NCBI GenBank assembly: GCA_017405785.1
Contig: JAFQZR010000001.1
Coordinates: forward strand, 62,001-126,000
Length of the DNA stretch: 64,000 nucleotides
Origin: Erysipelotrichaceae bacterium
GTDB lineage: Bacteria; Bacillota_I; Bacilli_A; Erysipelotrichales; Erysipelotrichaceae
Direction: 5' to 3'
A program made the position numbers and the translations under genes. This document shows, piece by piece, positions 19,903 to 28,369 of this stretch (its first letter is position 1; every line of letters begins with the position of its first letter). Under the pieces are notes generated by a model, which had not been told where the DNA came from, did no database searches, and was given only the letters and a program-made list of their open reading frames with translations.

Positions 19903-20472
19903 TTAGTCAAGTTTCTCCAGATCAATATAGGAAACATCGGTTGGAGTTTCCTGGCTGAACATGATGGTCAGTACGGTTGCGATCTCGGTTTCGTCATTCA
20001 TTGATTCAACGACACCTTCAACGTTCGCAAACGGGCCGGACAGAATTCTGACTCTGTCACCGACCTTGAAGTTGACAACCAGCTTCTCATCAGTAAGTTC
20101 AAGCTTATGGAGGATATTGATCATTTCTTCATCTGATACCGGTAACGGTTTGGCACCGCCGCCGCTTGATCCGATAAATCCGGTAACACCTGGGGTATTT
20201 CTGATCTGATACCAGGCATCATCTGACATTATCATATCTACGAAGATATATCCCGGGAACATGTTTCTGGTCTTGGTGACCTTAACAGGCTTGCCGTTCT
20301 TTTCTTTATAGTCGATTTCGGTTTCTTCAGCGACAACTACCTGGAAAAGGTTCTCTTCCATACCCATTGTATGGATACGTTTCTCCAGATTATCCTTTAC
20401 TCTGTTTTCGTGGCCGGCATAGGTATTGACAACGTACCACTGTCTCTTTTCTTCAGTTTTCTTTTCGTCCAT
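19903..20472 (-). CDS. nusG: transcription termination/antitermination factor NusG
   Basis: The 189-residue NusG shows the N-terminal NGN domain (WYVVNTYAGHENRVKDNLEKR, NMFPGYIFVDM) and a C-terminal KOW domain (VGDRVRILSGPFANVEGVVES, about 137-157). It binds the RNA polymerase clamp and modulates pausing. The ATG overlaps the secE stop (TAATG). In most Firmicutes rplK follows directly; here the operon ends with a terminator and rplK lies 4.6 kb away. Confidence 0.97.
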   Translation of the reverse strand: MDEKKTEEKRQWYVVNTYAGHENRVKDNLEKRIHTMGMEENLFQVVVAEETEIDYKEKNGKPVKVTKTRNMFPGYIFVDMIMSDDAWYQIRNTPGVTGFIGSSGGGAKPLPVSDEEMINILHKLELTDEKLVVNFKVGDRVRILSGPFANVEGVVESMNDETEIATVLTIMFSQETPTDVSYIDLEKLD

Positions 20473-20723
20473 TATGCACCTACTCCTATTAACAGTAATG
20501 CCTTGGAAATAATGAGATCACATAACATAAAGAAGATACCAAACAGTACGCAGAAAAGCAGAACCTTTCCTGTGCTTTCCATCAGCTCAGGGAACTTTAT
20601 CCATCTGATACGTTTGATTTCGGTCTTGATTCCCTCAGGTGTAAACCACTTTAACTGAATTGGAACGTCCTTTAACGGTTTTTCTTTAACTTCTGTTTTA
20701 TTCTTATTCTTTTCCTGTGCCAT
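20472..20723 (-). CDS. secE: preprotein translocase subunit SecE
   Basis: The 83-residue protein has a charged N-terminus, the conserved amphipathic EIKRIRWIKFPELMESTGKV and one membrane helix (LLFCVLFGIFFMLCDLII), as in the short Gram-positive SecE. It clamps the two halves of SecY. The position between rpmG and nusG is conserved. Confidence 0.95.
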   Translation of the reverse strand: MAQEKNKNKTEVKEKPLKDVPIQLKWFTPEGIKTEIKRIRWIKFPELMESTGKVLLFCVLFGIFFMLCDLIISKALLLIGVGA

Positions 20724-20732
20724 AATAGCCTC

Positions 20733-20882
20733 CTACTTCGTCTCTTTGTGCACGGTGTATTTTCCGCACTTCTTGCAGAATTTCTTCAGTTCGAGACGAT
20801 CATTATGAGTTTTCTTGTTTTTAGTGGTCGTATAATTGCGAGATAAACATTCTGAACAAGTTAGAATTACCTTTTCACTCAC
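20733..20882 (-). CDS. rpmG: 50S ribosomal protein L33
   Basis: A 49-residue protein starting at GTG (20882), eight bases after AAAGGAG. It carries two CxxC pairs (TCSEC near the start and FCKKC near residue 38) and ends in KYTVHKETK, the zinc-ribbon form of L33. Its place between sigH and secE equals rpmGB in Bacillus. The four cysteines mark it as the zinc-containing type, which in other species is replaced by a cysteine-free paralogue under zinc limitation. Confidence 0.95.
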   Translation of the reverse strand: MSEKVILTCSECLSRNYTTTKNKKTHNDRLELKKFCKKCGKYTVHKETK

Positions 20883-20929
20883 TACGAAAACTCCTTTCTG
20901 CTTTCTAAATGTAGCACAAATGACCCCTG

Positions 20930-21535
20930 CTAGTCAAACAGAGAAATGATTTTCTTGCGGCTTTTTCGTAAAGAATTGTCTATATACTTGGGATTTACGG
21001 TCATGAAGTCCGCAATTTCCTTATATGTATACCCTTCAATGCGGTATTTCAGAATCTGGCCGTCAAGACTTTGAGCCGGTACTTTTCGAAAGATGTCGCT
21101 TTCCAGTTCCCTGTAATTGTTCTTGGCTTCGGAATCAGGTTCATTGGAATCCACCGTATCCATGTAACAGATGTCATCCGCATCTTTTACCATGTGATCG
21201 AGTGAAACCACCCGTCTTTCACAGGCGTAACAGTAATTCATTTCCTTTCTCTGCCAGGCTGCCATTTCGCGGCGGATACACAGTTTGGCAAAGTTATTGA
21301 AGCTCATGTTGCGGTCATCTCTGTAACCGCACACCGCATTATACAGTCCGATCTTGCCGGCCTGCATGGCCTCATCACGGCTGATGAAACTGCGGCCCTG
21401 TGTCAGCTCCTGATACAAGGCCACCATCACCGGATAATAATAATCAGACAGAGTCTCAAAGGCTCTATCTGATTTTGCTCTGGTCATATCTACCAGTAAA
21501 TTCAAATTAATGTTTTCTCTTTCCTCTCTGGTCAT
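20930..21535 (-). CDS. sigH: SigH-type sigma-70 family factor
   Basis: The 201-residue sigma factor has region 2 ([37 protein letters not shown]) and a region 4 helix-turn-helix ([29 protein letters not shown]) closely resembling the SigH pattern KSIDNALQRVKRK. Between rlmB and rpmG it sits where sigH sits in Bacillus. SigH drives early stationary phase, competence or sporulation genes; which of these applies cannot be said. GAGGGAGA precedes the ATG at 21535, so the longer reading into rlmB is rejected. The yacP gene that usually lies between rlmB and sigH is absent. Confidence 0.88.
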   Translation of the reverse strand: MTREERENINLNLLVDMTRAKSDRAFETLSDYYYPVMVALYQELTQGRSFISRDEAMQAGKIGLYNAVCGYRDDRNMSFNNFAKLCIRREMAAWQRKEMNYCYACERRVVSLDHMVKDADDICYMDTVDSNEPDSEAKNNYRELESDIFRKVPAQSLDGQILKYRIEGYTYKEIADFMTVNPKYIDNSLRKSRKKIISLFD

Positions 21536-21548
21536 GTGTTCTCCCTCT

Positions 21549-22271
21549 TTACAGAGGAAAACGTTGTGAATAGATCTGGTAGAGAAGAATGCCACACGCC
21601 ACCGAAGCGTTAAGAGAACCGATATCCCCTTCCATAGGAAGTCTGACCTTGAGGTCACAGGTTTCCGCAATCAGACGGCGCATGCCGCTGCCTTCCGATC
21701 CGATGACCAGCACGACCGGCATGTCATATCTTACCCGACGGTAATCCTGAGCCTGGTTAACATCAGTACCGATGATCCAGAAGCCCATTTCCTTGAGTTT
21801 TCTCAGAGTCTGAGCCAGGTTGGTAACCTGGGCGACCTTAACTGTCTCAATGGCTCCCACTGATACCTTGGCAACCGTTCCGTTCAGTGACACGCTGCGG
21901 TTTTTCTCAATGATGACACCGTCACCGCCCACACATGACATGGTGCGCAGGATGGCTCCCAGATTATGAGGATCCTGCAGAGAGTCAAGTGCGACGATCA
22001 GCGGCTGTTTTCCTTCCGGAATCGCTGATACGATCTCCCGGATCGAATATGTCGGATATTCTCTTACTTCAGCTATATAACCCTGGTGGTTTCCCTTTAC
22101 CAGTCTGTCAAGTTCTGCTTTTGAAACATACCTGATCTTTATATTCTGTGCTTTGGCCAAATTAACTGTTTCGCTGTCCTTGCGCCCCTCCAGCAGAAAC
22201 AGGGTCAGAATTTCACGTTTATCTTTCAGCATTGAACTGACAACGTTTTTCCCGTATACATATTGTGACAT
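21549..22271 (-). CDS. rlmB: RlmB/TrmH-family 2'-O-methyltransferase
   Basis: The 240-residue SpoU-class enzyme has an N-terminal RNA substrate-binding domain and the three SPOUT motifs: DSLQDPHNLGAILRT, VLVIGSEGSGMRRL and LPMEGDIGSLNASVACGILLYQ, which form the SAM-binding trefoil knot. RlmB methylates G2251 of 23S rRNA; the Bacillus orthologue YacO occupies the same place in the cluster. Other TrmH targets cannot be excluded. It begins one base after the mrnC stop. Confidence 0.9.
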   Translation of the reverse strand: MSQYVYGKNVVSSMLKDKREILTLFLLEGRKDSETVNLAKAQNIKIRYVSKAELDRLVKGNHQGYIAEVREYPTYSIREIVSAIPEGKQPLIVALDSLQDPHNLGAILRTMSCVGGDGVIIEKNRSVSLNGTVAKVSVGAIETVKVAQVTNLAQTLRKLKEMGFWIIGTDVNQAQDYRRVRYDMPVVLVIGSEGSGMRRLIAETCDLKVRLPMEGDIGSLNASVACGILLYQIYSQRFPL

Positions 22272-22272
22272 A

Positions 22273-22653
22273 CTATTTCTCCTTCAGGGTCCTGATAATG
22301 TCCCATAACTGTCCCAGTCTGTCCATCTGTCCCGAAACATAGAGATAACCCCATAATGCTTCAAAGCCGGTGGACATGTGGTAAGTAACAACATCCGTAT
22401 TCTTCGGGGCCTTATGAGCCTTACTGTTACGGCCTCTTTTATAAATGTCTTCTTCCTCTTCGCTTAACAGCTTTTCTGCCAGCAGGTATTCCATGATATC
22501 AGCCTGCGCTTTAGCACTGACAAACTTATTGGTGTGTCTCTGCATCCGGTCCATCTTCACTTCCAGATCAATGACATGTCTTTTGACCGTCAGGGCATAA
22601 TGCGCATCACCAATATAGGCTAAGGCTAGTGGACTGTATTCTTCCGTTTTCAT
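22273..22653 (-). CDS. mrnC: Mini-ribonuclease III
   Basis: The 126-residue protein is an RNase III catalytic domain without a dsRNA-binding domain. LALAYIGDAHYALTVKRHV at 8-26 carries the metal-binding acidic residue, and GFEALWGYLYVSGQMDRL near 95-112 matches the second conserved helix (E-A-x-x-G). In Bacillus the enzyme trims 23S rRNA ends. It sits between cysS and rlmB as usual. Confidence 0.93.
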   Translation of the reverse strand: MKTEEYSPLALAYIGDAHYALTVKRHVIDLEVKMDRMQRHTNKFVSAKAQADIMEYLLAEKLLSEEEEDIYKRGRNSKAHKAPKNTDVVTYHMSTGFEALWGYLYVSGQMDRLGQLWDIIRTLKEK

Positions 22654-22667
22654 TTTCCGTTCCTAAA

Positions 22668-22686
22668 AAAGGGAAATAATCCCTTT
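22668..22686 (-). terminator. terminator overlapping the cysS stop
   Basis: On the minus strand AAAGGG (22686-22681) and CCCTTT (22673-22668) close a short loop and are followed by further T. Read-through would be needed for cysS transcription to reach mrnC. Confidence 0.7.
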
Positions 22687-24016
22687 ATATGATGTGTCTT
22701 TCCTGCAGCTGGGCACGGTACTTGTCAGCTGTCTCGAAATCCTTGGCGGCCTTGGCTGCGTTCCATTTCTCATAAAGTTCTCTGTCTTCATCCGTCAGTT
22801 TTACTTCATCAATGAAGATGCCCAGAACTGATAACATTCTCTTGACGGAACTGTAATAAGCTCCGACAGTGCCGAAATCGATCTGTCTCTGTCTTAAGGA
22901 CTGGTTGAGCTGCTTTACGGTATCAAAGATAACCTTGTAGGCATTAGGCGTATTGAGGTCATCTCTCATGGCATCCATGAAAGCGTTCCAGTTCTCTTCA
23001 GCTGCACCTTCCAGATTGACATTAGCCAGCTGTGCCTTGACTTCTGCCTGATGCAGTGCCTGTTCGATTCTGGCCATCTCGCTTCTGGCTGCCTCCAGTG
23101 TCTCTTCCGAGAAGTTAAGAACATCGCGGTAGTTGACTGACAATAACAGCCATCTGGTGATGTTGGAGCCTAATTCCCCGATGACATCCTTAGCCAGCTG
23201 AATGTTGCCCAAAGACTTGCTCATCTTGCCGCCGTTGAAGTTCAGCATGCCGTTGTGAACCCAGTAATTTGCCAGGTGATGTCCGTTGACGGCATTGGAC
23301 TGAGCCATTTCGTTTTCATGGTGCGGGAACTTGAGGTCCTTTCCACCGCCGTGAATGTCAATGCATTCATGGTTGAAGTTATCACCGATCATGACGACGC
23401 ATTCGGTATGCCATCCCGGTCTGCCCTTGCCCCATGGTGAATCCCACTGGATACCGACATTGGTCTTCTTCCATAATAAGAAGTCCAGAGGGTTATGCTT
23501 CTTGTCATTCTCTTCAACTCTGGCGCCGACCATCAGGTCTTCAGTGTTCTGATGTGACAGCTCACCGTATGACGGGATACTGTCAACGGCGAAATAGACT
23601 TCTCCGTCTTCAACATAAGCGTTGCCGTTTTCAACCAGCTTTTCAATGAACCTGATCATTTCATCCATGGTCTCAGTGACACGCGGTGTGGCATCAAGCT
23701 TTTCCGTGTTCAGTGATTCTCTGACCTTATTATAGGCTTCGATGTATCTGTCAGCTATTTCAGTTTCCTTAACGCCTTCCTGCTGAGCCTTATTGATGAT
23801 CTTGTCATCAACGTCAGTAAAGTTGGATACATATTTGACATTATAGCCGTCTGCTTCGAAAACTCTTCTCAGTGTATCAAAAACAACAATGGGTCTGGCA
23901 TTGCCGATATGTGCATGGTTGTAAACCGTAGGTCCACAGACATACATATTCACCTGCTTTTCATGAACGGGCTTAAACTCTTCAACCTGAAGTGTCAGCG
24001 AATTGTACAGTTTCAT
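22685..24016 (-). CDS. cysS: cysteinyl-tRNA synthetase
   Basis: A 443-residue class I aminoacyl-tRNA synthetase. The HIGH motif is HAHIGNARP with the preceding zinc ligand in VCGPTVYN; the remaining zinc site is seen in WHTECVVM and HHENEMAQS; KMSKS is GGKMSKSLGN. It charges tRNA-Cys. The length is slightly below the usual 460-470, with a compact C-terminal domain. No T-box leader fits in the 108-base divergent spacer to the plus-strand kinase gene, so tRNA-controlled attenuation is not evident. Confidence 0.97.
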   Translation of the reverse strand: MKLYNSLTLQVEEFKPVHEKQVNMYVCGPTVYNHAHIGNARPIVVFDTLRRVFEADGYNVKYVSNFTDVDDKIINKAQQEGVKETEIADRYIEAYNKVRESLNTEKLDATPRVTETMDEMIRFIEKLVENGNAYVEDGEVYFAVDSIPSYGELSHQNTEDLMVGARVEENDKKHNPLDFLLWKKTNVGIQWDSPWGKGRPGWHTECVVMIGDNFNHECIDIHGGGKDLKFPHHENEMAQSNAVNGHHLANYWVHNGMLNFNGGKMSKSLGNIQLAKDVIGELGSNITRWLLLSVNYRDVLNFSEETLEAARSEMARIEQALHQAEVKAQLANVNLEGAAEENWNAFMDAMRDDLNTPNAYKVIFDTVKQLNQSLRQRQIDFGTVGAYYSSVKRMLSVLGIFIDEVKLTDEDRELYEKWNAAKAAKDFETADKYRAQLQERHII

Positions 24017-24091
24017 AATCTATCTTCCTCCTTCTGTGTACCATTTAGCATTATAGCATGAAATAAATGTTTTGTGTTGTGATAGATAAGA

Positions 24092-24097
24092 TATAAT
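24092..24097 (+). promoter_or_regulatory. probable -10 box for the PfkB-family kinase
   Basis: A perfect TATAAT lies 27 bases before the ATG at 24125, followed by an ACGGAG ribosome site. No good -35 element is visible. Confidence 0.5.
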
Positions 24098-24124
24098 AAA
24101 AGTATAGAAAACGGAGTTTACAAT

Positions 24125-25012
24125 ATGAAAATACTAGTCTTCGGATCAACAAACATTGACCACAATTATAAGATGCAGCATATTGCCAGACCAAAGGAAA
24201 CAGTTACTTCCTTAGGTTATGAAGTACACGCCGGCGGCAAAGGTCTTAACCAGGCCATTGCCTTCGCCAAAACCGGCCAGCACGTATATCTGGCTGCCGT
24301 TGTCGGCCATGATGCCAGAATGTTATTGAATGTCATGGAAAAATACGATGTTGATACCAGATATCTCAAGAAGATAGATGCTCCTAACGGACATGCCATC
24401 ATCCAGATCGATGAAAACGGTGAAAACAGCATATTCCTGTATCCGGGAACCAACAGTGCCATCACGGCTGAATATGTTAACAAGGTTCTCAATGACTTCG
24501 GTGAAGGTGATTTCATCATTCTGCAGAACGAGATCAACCTTCAGGATTACATCATCAACAAAGCCAGCGAAAAAGGCATGGTCATTCTGATGAACCCATC
24601 CCCTTGCGATGACTCTCTTAAAGGTCTGCCTCTGGAAAAAGTAGGTTATTTCTTCATCAATGAGGTTGAAGGAAACATTCTGACCGGTGAAACCGAACCG
24701 GAAAAGATCCTCGAAAAGATGGGAGAGATCTATCCGGATTCCCGGGTCATTCTGACTCTGGGCGGTGACGGTGCCTGCTATAAGGACAAGCAGCAGTTCT
24801 GCGTACAGCCGGCCTACAAAGTCAAGGCTGTTGATACCGTTGGTGCCGGAGATACCTTCATGGGGTACTTCAGCTACGCTCTGTCCCAGGGCATGACACC
24901 GCAGCAGTGCCTGTTACTGGCAACCAAGGCTGCAAGCATAACTGTCACCCGATATGGAGCCGCTGAATCAATTCCTACCCTGGAAGAGATCAGAGAGATA
25001 TATCCTGAATAA
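24125..25012 (+). CDS. ribokinase-like PfkB-family sugar kinase
   Basis: The 295-residue kinase has both PfkB signatures: GGKGLNQAIAFAKTG near residue 38 and DTVGAGDTFMGYF near 238, the latter with the catalytic Asp. Ribokinase is the closest family by the N-terminal GSTNIDH and the GGKGxNQA box. The substrate could be ribose, deoxyribose or another pentose or nucleoside. Nearby deoxyribose-phosphate aldolase, nucleoside hydrolase and an adenosine-deaminase-like gene make a role in nucleoside-sugar salvage plausible, but this is inference. It is monocistronic, with a shared terminator downstream. Confidence 0.88.
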   Translation: MKILVFGSTNIDHNYKMQHIARPKETVTSLGYEVHAGGKGLNQAIAFAKTGQHVYLAAVVGHDARMLLNVMEKYDVDTRYLKKIDAPNGHAIIQIDENGENSIFLYPGTNSAITAEYVNKVLNDFGEGDFIILQNEINLQDYIINKASEKGMVILMNPSPCDDSLKGLPLEKVGYFFINEVEGNILTGETEPEKILEKMGEIYPDSRVILTLGGDGACYKDKQQFCVQPAYKVKAVDTVGAGDTFMGYFSYALSQGMTPQQCLLLATKAASITVTRYGAAESIPTLEEIREIYPE

Positions 25013-25020
25013 AAAAAAAG

Positions 25021-25047
25021 AAGAACTTCAGTCATGAAGTTCTTTTC
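25021..25047. terminator. bidirectional terminator, kinase / YdcF-like gene
   Basis: AAGAACTTC at 25021-25029 pairs with GAAGTTCTT at 25036-25044. An A run precedes it and T follows it, so both convergent genes can end here. Confidence 0.88.
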
Positions 25048-25053
25048 TTATGC

Positions 25054-26010
25054 CTAGTTTGACATCAGCAGTCTGATGAGCTTTATCTTTTCCCACATCA
25101 GCTTGTCAGGAAGCTGAAGATAAGGGGTATTTGCCGGTACTCCCTTCACCGCCAGTCCAGCCTTGCGGCATACCTGTCTGATGCGGTGGATATGATAATC
25201 CGAACTCACCACAACGATCTTACTGCCGCTGGTAATAAGCTTTTTGGCATATGATATGTTGGTTTCCGTATTGGTTGAGGAATCCTCAACAATCAGTCTT
25301 CTTTCCGCAATACCCGCCTTCTGCATGTACCGCTTCATCGCTGCTGCCTCGGAGATGTTCGAACCTTTGGTTATACCCCCGCACAGAACAGCTGTACTCT
25401 GAGGGTTCTTCTGCATGTATTCTATCGCCTTGTCACATCTTAAAGTCAGTATTTCCGTCATCTGATTATCCTCAAGACCAAATCCCATGACCAGAAGATA
25501 ATCAGCTCCATCGGTATTACGATCTTCACAGGTAAACAACATAAATGCTGAGAAAGCTGTGTTAAACAGCAGAACCAGAATAAATATCAGGGACAGGAAA
25601 CGGCCCAGAAGATATACCTTCTTCTGAGTTTTCATAATCACTGAGAAAACTGCCAGTTCAACTATTGTAACAAAAAGCCACAGTAAAGCGTGTACCCAGT
25701 TATCAGTGAACATCCACGCCGTATAAGCTATGTGGGCCAGCAGATACAGTATGATCAGAACATTGGAAAAGCCGAATTTTCTCTTTTTCTTTTTCTTTGG
25801 TTTTTCCTCTTCAGGCTGTTCTTCTTCCGGTTCAGTTTCTTCCTGTTCCGGTTCATCCTGTTCATCATCCTTTGAAAAACCAAACAATCTCTTCTTTTTC
25901 TTAGGCTTTTCTTCTTCCGGCTGAGCTTCTTCTGGCACAGTTTCCTTCTGTTCCGGTTCTTCCAGTTCAGCTTCTTTCTTGATATAATCTTTCAGATATT
26001 CGTCATCCAT
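25054..26010 (-). CDS. YdcF/ElyC-like (DUF218) membrane protein with duplicated charged N-terminus
   Basis: Residues from the ATG at 26010: a highly charged cytoplasmic region (1-83), three membrane helices (about 84-170) and a DUF218 domain (DYLLVMGFGLEDNQ, VLCGGITKGSNISEAAAM, VEDSSTNTETNISYA, VVVSSDYHIHRI). DUF218 proteins such as ElyC and SanA act in envelope biogenesis. The charged region holds two near-copies of a 29-30-residue unit, acidic then basic, ending in FGFS (about 18-46 and 53-82). The start is uncertain: only a weak AAGG precedes the ATG at 26010, a TATAAT lies seven bases upstream, and an in-frame ATG exists at 26028. Confidence 0.8.
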   Translation of the reverse strand: MDDEYLKDYIKKEAELEEPEQKETVPEEAQPEEEKPKKKKRLFGFSKDDEQDEPEQEETEPEEEQPEEEKPKKKKKRKFGFSNVLIILYLLAHIAYTAWMFTDNWVHALLWLFVTIVELAVFSVIMKTQKKVYLLGRFLSLIFILVLLFNTAFSAFMLFTCEDRNTDGADYLLVMGFGLEDNQMTEILTLRCDKAIEYMQKNPQSTAVLCGGITKGSNISEAAAMKRYMQKAGIAERRLIVEDSSTNTETNISYAKKLITSGSKIVVVSSDYHIHRIRQVCRKAGLAVKGVPANTPYLQLPDKLMWEKIKLIRLLMSN

Positions 26011-26084
26011 AGCCTTATTATAGCACATTTACTTTGATGCGTTTCAATGATAAGATTGAGGTGTATTTAGAAAGGAAAAAGCTT

Positions 26085-27095
26085 ATGAAATATCCATTTC
26101 CGAAAGTAGATTTACATTTCCATCTCGATGGTTCCATCGTTCCGGAAGTAGGCTGGCGGATCGCCCAGGAAGAAGGTGTCGACCTGGACATTCACACTTA
26201 CGAGGAATACATTCAGCTGACAACGGTACCGCCTTTATGCACTGATGTTTTTGAATATCTGGCCAAGTTCGGACCAATTGTCAAACTGATGCAGACAAAG
26301 GAACACTTAACGAGAATAACCTATACAACTATCGAAAGAGCCTGCAATGAAGGTCTGTTCTATGTAGAGATCCGCTTTGCACCTCAGCTGCACTGTCAGA
26401 AAGGACTGACTCAGAGAGACGCTGTTGAAGCCGTTCTGGAAGGTGTCAGAAAAGCCCGGGAAGACTTCCCTGCCATCAAGGTAGGCATCATCTTATGCAC
26501 AATGATCGAATTATACGATAACCATGATGAAAACATGGAAACCGTCAGACTGACTGAAGAATACCTGGGCAAAGGTGTTGTGGGAATTGACCTGGCCGGC
26601 GGTGAAGACAGCGTTCCGATGCGGCATTATGCCGATCTGTTCGTTGATTACCACAAGAAAGGCTTACCAATGACCATTCACGCCGGTGACAACGGCATCC
26701 CTCAGAATGTCTCAACCGTAATCGATTGGGGCGCCACCAGAATCGGACACGGCAAACACTGCTGGTATGACAAGGATGTCATGCAGAAAGTAATCGATAC
26801 CGGTGCTACTCTGGAAGTATGCATCACCTCCAATATTCAGTGCCGTACCGAGAATTCCTATAAGGAACACCCGATCAAGAAGCTCTACGATGCCGGTGTA
26901 AAGGTAACCATCAATACCGATAACCAGAGTATTTCCAACATCAATCTGGAATACGAATACGATAAGGCCATGGAAGAACTGGGCTTCACCTATAATGATC
27001 TGATCCAGTGCAACATCAACTCCATTGAATGTTCATTCATGCCTGAGGAAGAAAAGCCGGCCTATATCGAAAAACTTAGAAGCTATCTGCAATAA
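26085..27095 (+). CDS. add: adenosine deaminase family protein with HAGD instead of HAGE
   Basis: A 337-residue metal-dependent deaminase of the adenosine/adenine deaminase family. Zinc ligands are visible in DLHFHLDGS (His11, His13), the IHAG motif (His199), and NTDN (Asp), with the base-binding IGHGKH. The motif HAGE, whose Glu is the catalytic proton donor in adenosine deaminases, reads HAGD (Asp202, codon GAC), which may alter rate or substrate. The final motif NTDN rather than NTDD is common in bacterial members. The start follows AAAGGAAAAAGCTT. The expected reaction is adenosine or deoxyadenosine to inosine; a different aminopurine or aminosugar-nucleoside substrate is possible. It has its own terminator. 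Confidence 0.82.
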   Translation: MKYPFPKVDLHFHLDGSIVPEVGWRIAQEEGVDLDIHTYEEYIQLTTVPPLCTDVFEYLAKFGPIVKLMQTKEHLTRITYTTIERACNEGLFYVEIRFAPQLHCQKGLTQRDAVEAVLEGVRKAREDFPAIKVGIILCTMIELYDNHDENMETVRLTEEYLGKGVVGIDLAGGEDSVPMRHYADLFVDYHKKGLPMTIHAGDNGIPQNVSTVIDWGATRIGHGKHCWYDKDVMQKVIDTGATLEVCITSNIQCRTENSYKEHPIKKLYDAGVKVTINTDNQSISNINLEYEYDKAMEELGFTYNDLIQCNINSIECSFMPEEEKPAYIEKLRSYLQ

Positions 27096-27097
27096 AA

Positions 27098-27120
27098 GCC
27101 ACAGATCTGTGGCTTTTTTT
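27098..27120 (+). terminator. intrinsic terminator after add-like gene
   Basis: The perfect palindrome GCCACAGATCTGTGGC is followed by seven T. Confidence 0.92.
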
Positions 27121-27143
27121 GTTCTGAACAACAGGTCATACAC

Positions 27144-27173
27144 TTGGTGCGTGTTAAGGCACCATGGTATAAT
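27144..27173 (+). promoter_or_regulatory. promoter of the NagA-like / FAH operon
   Basis: TTGGTG at 27144-27149 and TATAAT at 27168-27173 are spaced by 18 bases. GGTGC and GCACC (27146-27150 and 27159-27163) form a short inverted repeat across the -35 and spacer that could be a regulator site. Confidence 0.7.
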
Positions 27174-27199
27174 TATGGTAACAAACAAGGAGAACCACT

Positions 27200-28369
27200 A
27201 TGATAATCAAAAACGCCAAAGTCTTTATTGATGGACATTTTGTCTGCACTGATGTCAGATATGACAACCAGAAGATTACTGAAATAGGTCCTGATCTCTG
27301 TGGTGATGAAGTCATTGATGCTCAGGGTAATTATCTGTATGCCGGCATGGTCGATTCACACTGCCATGGCGGGTTCCTGCGCAGTTTCAACTATACTACT
27401 TCATTCAAGAACAAAGGCACCCACGAGGAACAGGTCCGTTATCTGCTTGATAAACTGCCTTCAACAGGTGTAACAACGGTATATCCGACATTGGCTGTGG
27501 TATATCCGCCAGTTGTTGAATGTTATGAAGACATGAGAGACTCTGTACGCACCATTCGTAAAGTTCATAAGGATTACAAAGGTGCCGAACCTCTGAAATT
27601 CCATTTTGAGCATCCATTCCCTACTTTGGACCGTTATCTGCATCCGGGCTTACGTCCGGCAACTCCTGAACTGGCTGACCTGGTAGTTGAAGGCGACTAT
27701 TCCGATGTCGGTATCTTCGGCATTGCTCCGGATTATGAAAACGCCATTGAATTTATTGATTATCTCGTCAGCAAGGGTGTTGACCCGGAAGACGGTTATA
27801 CAAAAGCCACGGCAGCCCAGACCAGAGAAGCTGCCGAACATGGCATGAACCAGGCTTCCCATCTGTTTAACGGCTATCAGCCGATGCATCACCGCATCAG
27901 CGGACCGGCTGAAGGCGTGCTTATGGAAGACCGCATCATGGCTCAGCTCACACTGGACGGCTATCATGTCAATCCTGAATGGATCAAGCTTACCATACGC
28001 ATCAAAGGACTGGACAGATGCTATGGAATCACTGACCTGAGCGGATACAGCGGACTGCCTGAGGGAGAAAATGTCATGGATGACGGCGGTATTATCGTCA
28101 CTCATGACGGATTCAACTGGCGTCCTGACGGTCACCTGCTGTCAGGCAACATGGTAGCCAATGAAATCATGAGATGTGCCAGAGATGTTGTGGGACTGTC
28201 AATGGAAGATGTCGGTTCCCTCTTCTTCGAGAACCCGGCCAAATGTTTGAGACTGAGCGACCGCGGTAAGATTGAAATCGGACGCAAGAGTGATTTCGTC
28301 ATCATGGATTACGATTACAAGGTTCTCAAGACCATAATCAACGGTGAAGTATATTATGAAGCTGACTAA
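27200..28369 (+). CDS. NagA-like amidohydrolase with altered metal site
   Basis: A 389-residue amidohydrolase of the N-acetylglucosamine-6-phosphate deacetylase family. Counterparts of E. coli NagA residues are visible: Glu137 (for Glu131), His221 in SHLFN (for His216), His256 in LDGYHVNP (for His251) and catalytic Asp279 in GITD (for Asp273). The third metal ligand, His195 in the GHS/GHT motif, is Tyr200 here (DGYTKAT), and HxEGPF reads HFEHPF. It may thus be a paralogue with a changed substrate rather than true NagA; no nagB lies beside it. AAGGAG precedes the ATG. The FAH-like gene overlaps its 3' end by 14 bases. Confidence 0.75.
   Translation: MIIKNAKVFIDGHFVCTDVRYDNQKITEIGPDLCGDEVIDAQGNYLYAGMVDSHCHGGFLRSFNYTTSFKNKGTHEEQVRYLLDKLPSTGVTTVYPTLAVVYPPVVECYEDMRDSVRTIRKVHKDYKGAEPLKFHFEHPFPTLDRYLHPGLRPATPELADLVVEGDYSDVGIFGIAPDYENAIEFIDYLVSKGVDPEDGYTKATAAQTREAAEHGMNQASHLFNGYQPMHHRISGPAEGVLMEDRIMAQLTLDGYHVNPEWIKLTIRIKGLDRCYGITDLSGYSGLPEGENVMDDGGIIVTHDGFNWRPDGHLLSGNMVANEIMRCARDVVGLSMEDVGSLFFENPAKCLRLSDRGKIEIGRKSDFVIMDYDYKVLKTIINGEVYYEAD

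Noticed and set aside
21536-21670. N-terminal extension of the SigH-like protein
   Set aside because: It would run through the end of rlmB without a ribosome site; GAGGGAGA before the ATG at 21535 gives the usual SigH start.
24017-24124. T-box riboswitch before cysS
   Set aside because: The spacer is about 108 bases, shared with a divergent promoter, and shows no T-box sequence or specifier hairpin.
27650-28135. 161-codon antisense frame in the NagA-like gene
   Set aside because: Shadow of a gene with clear family motifs; no ribosome site or promoter.
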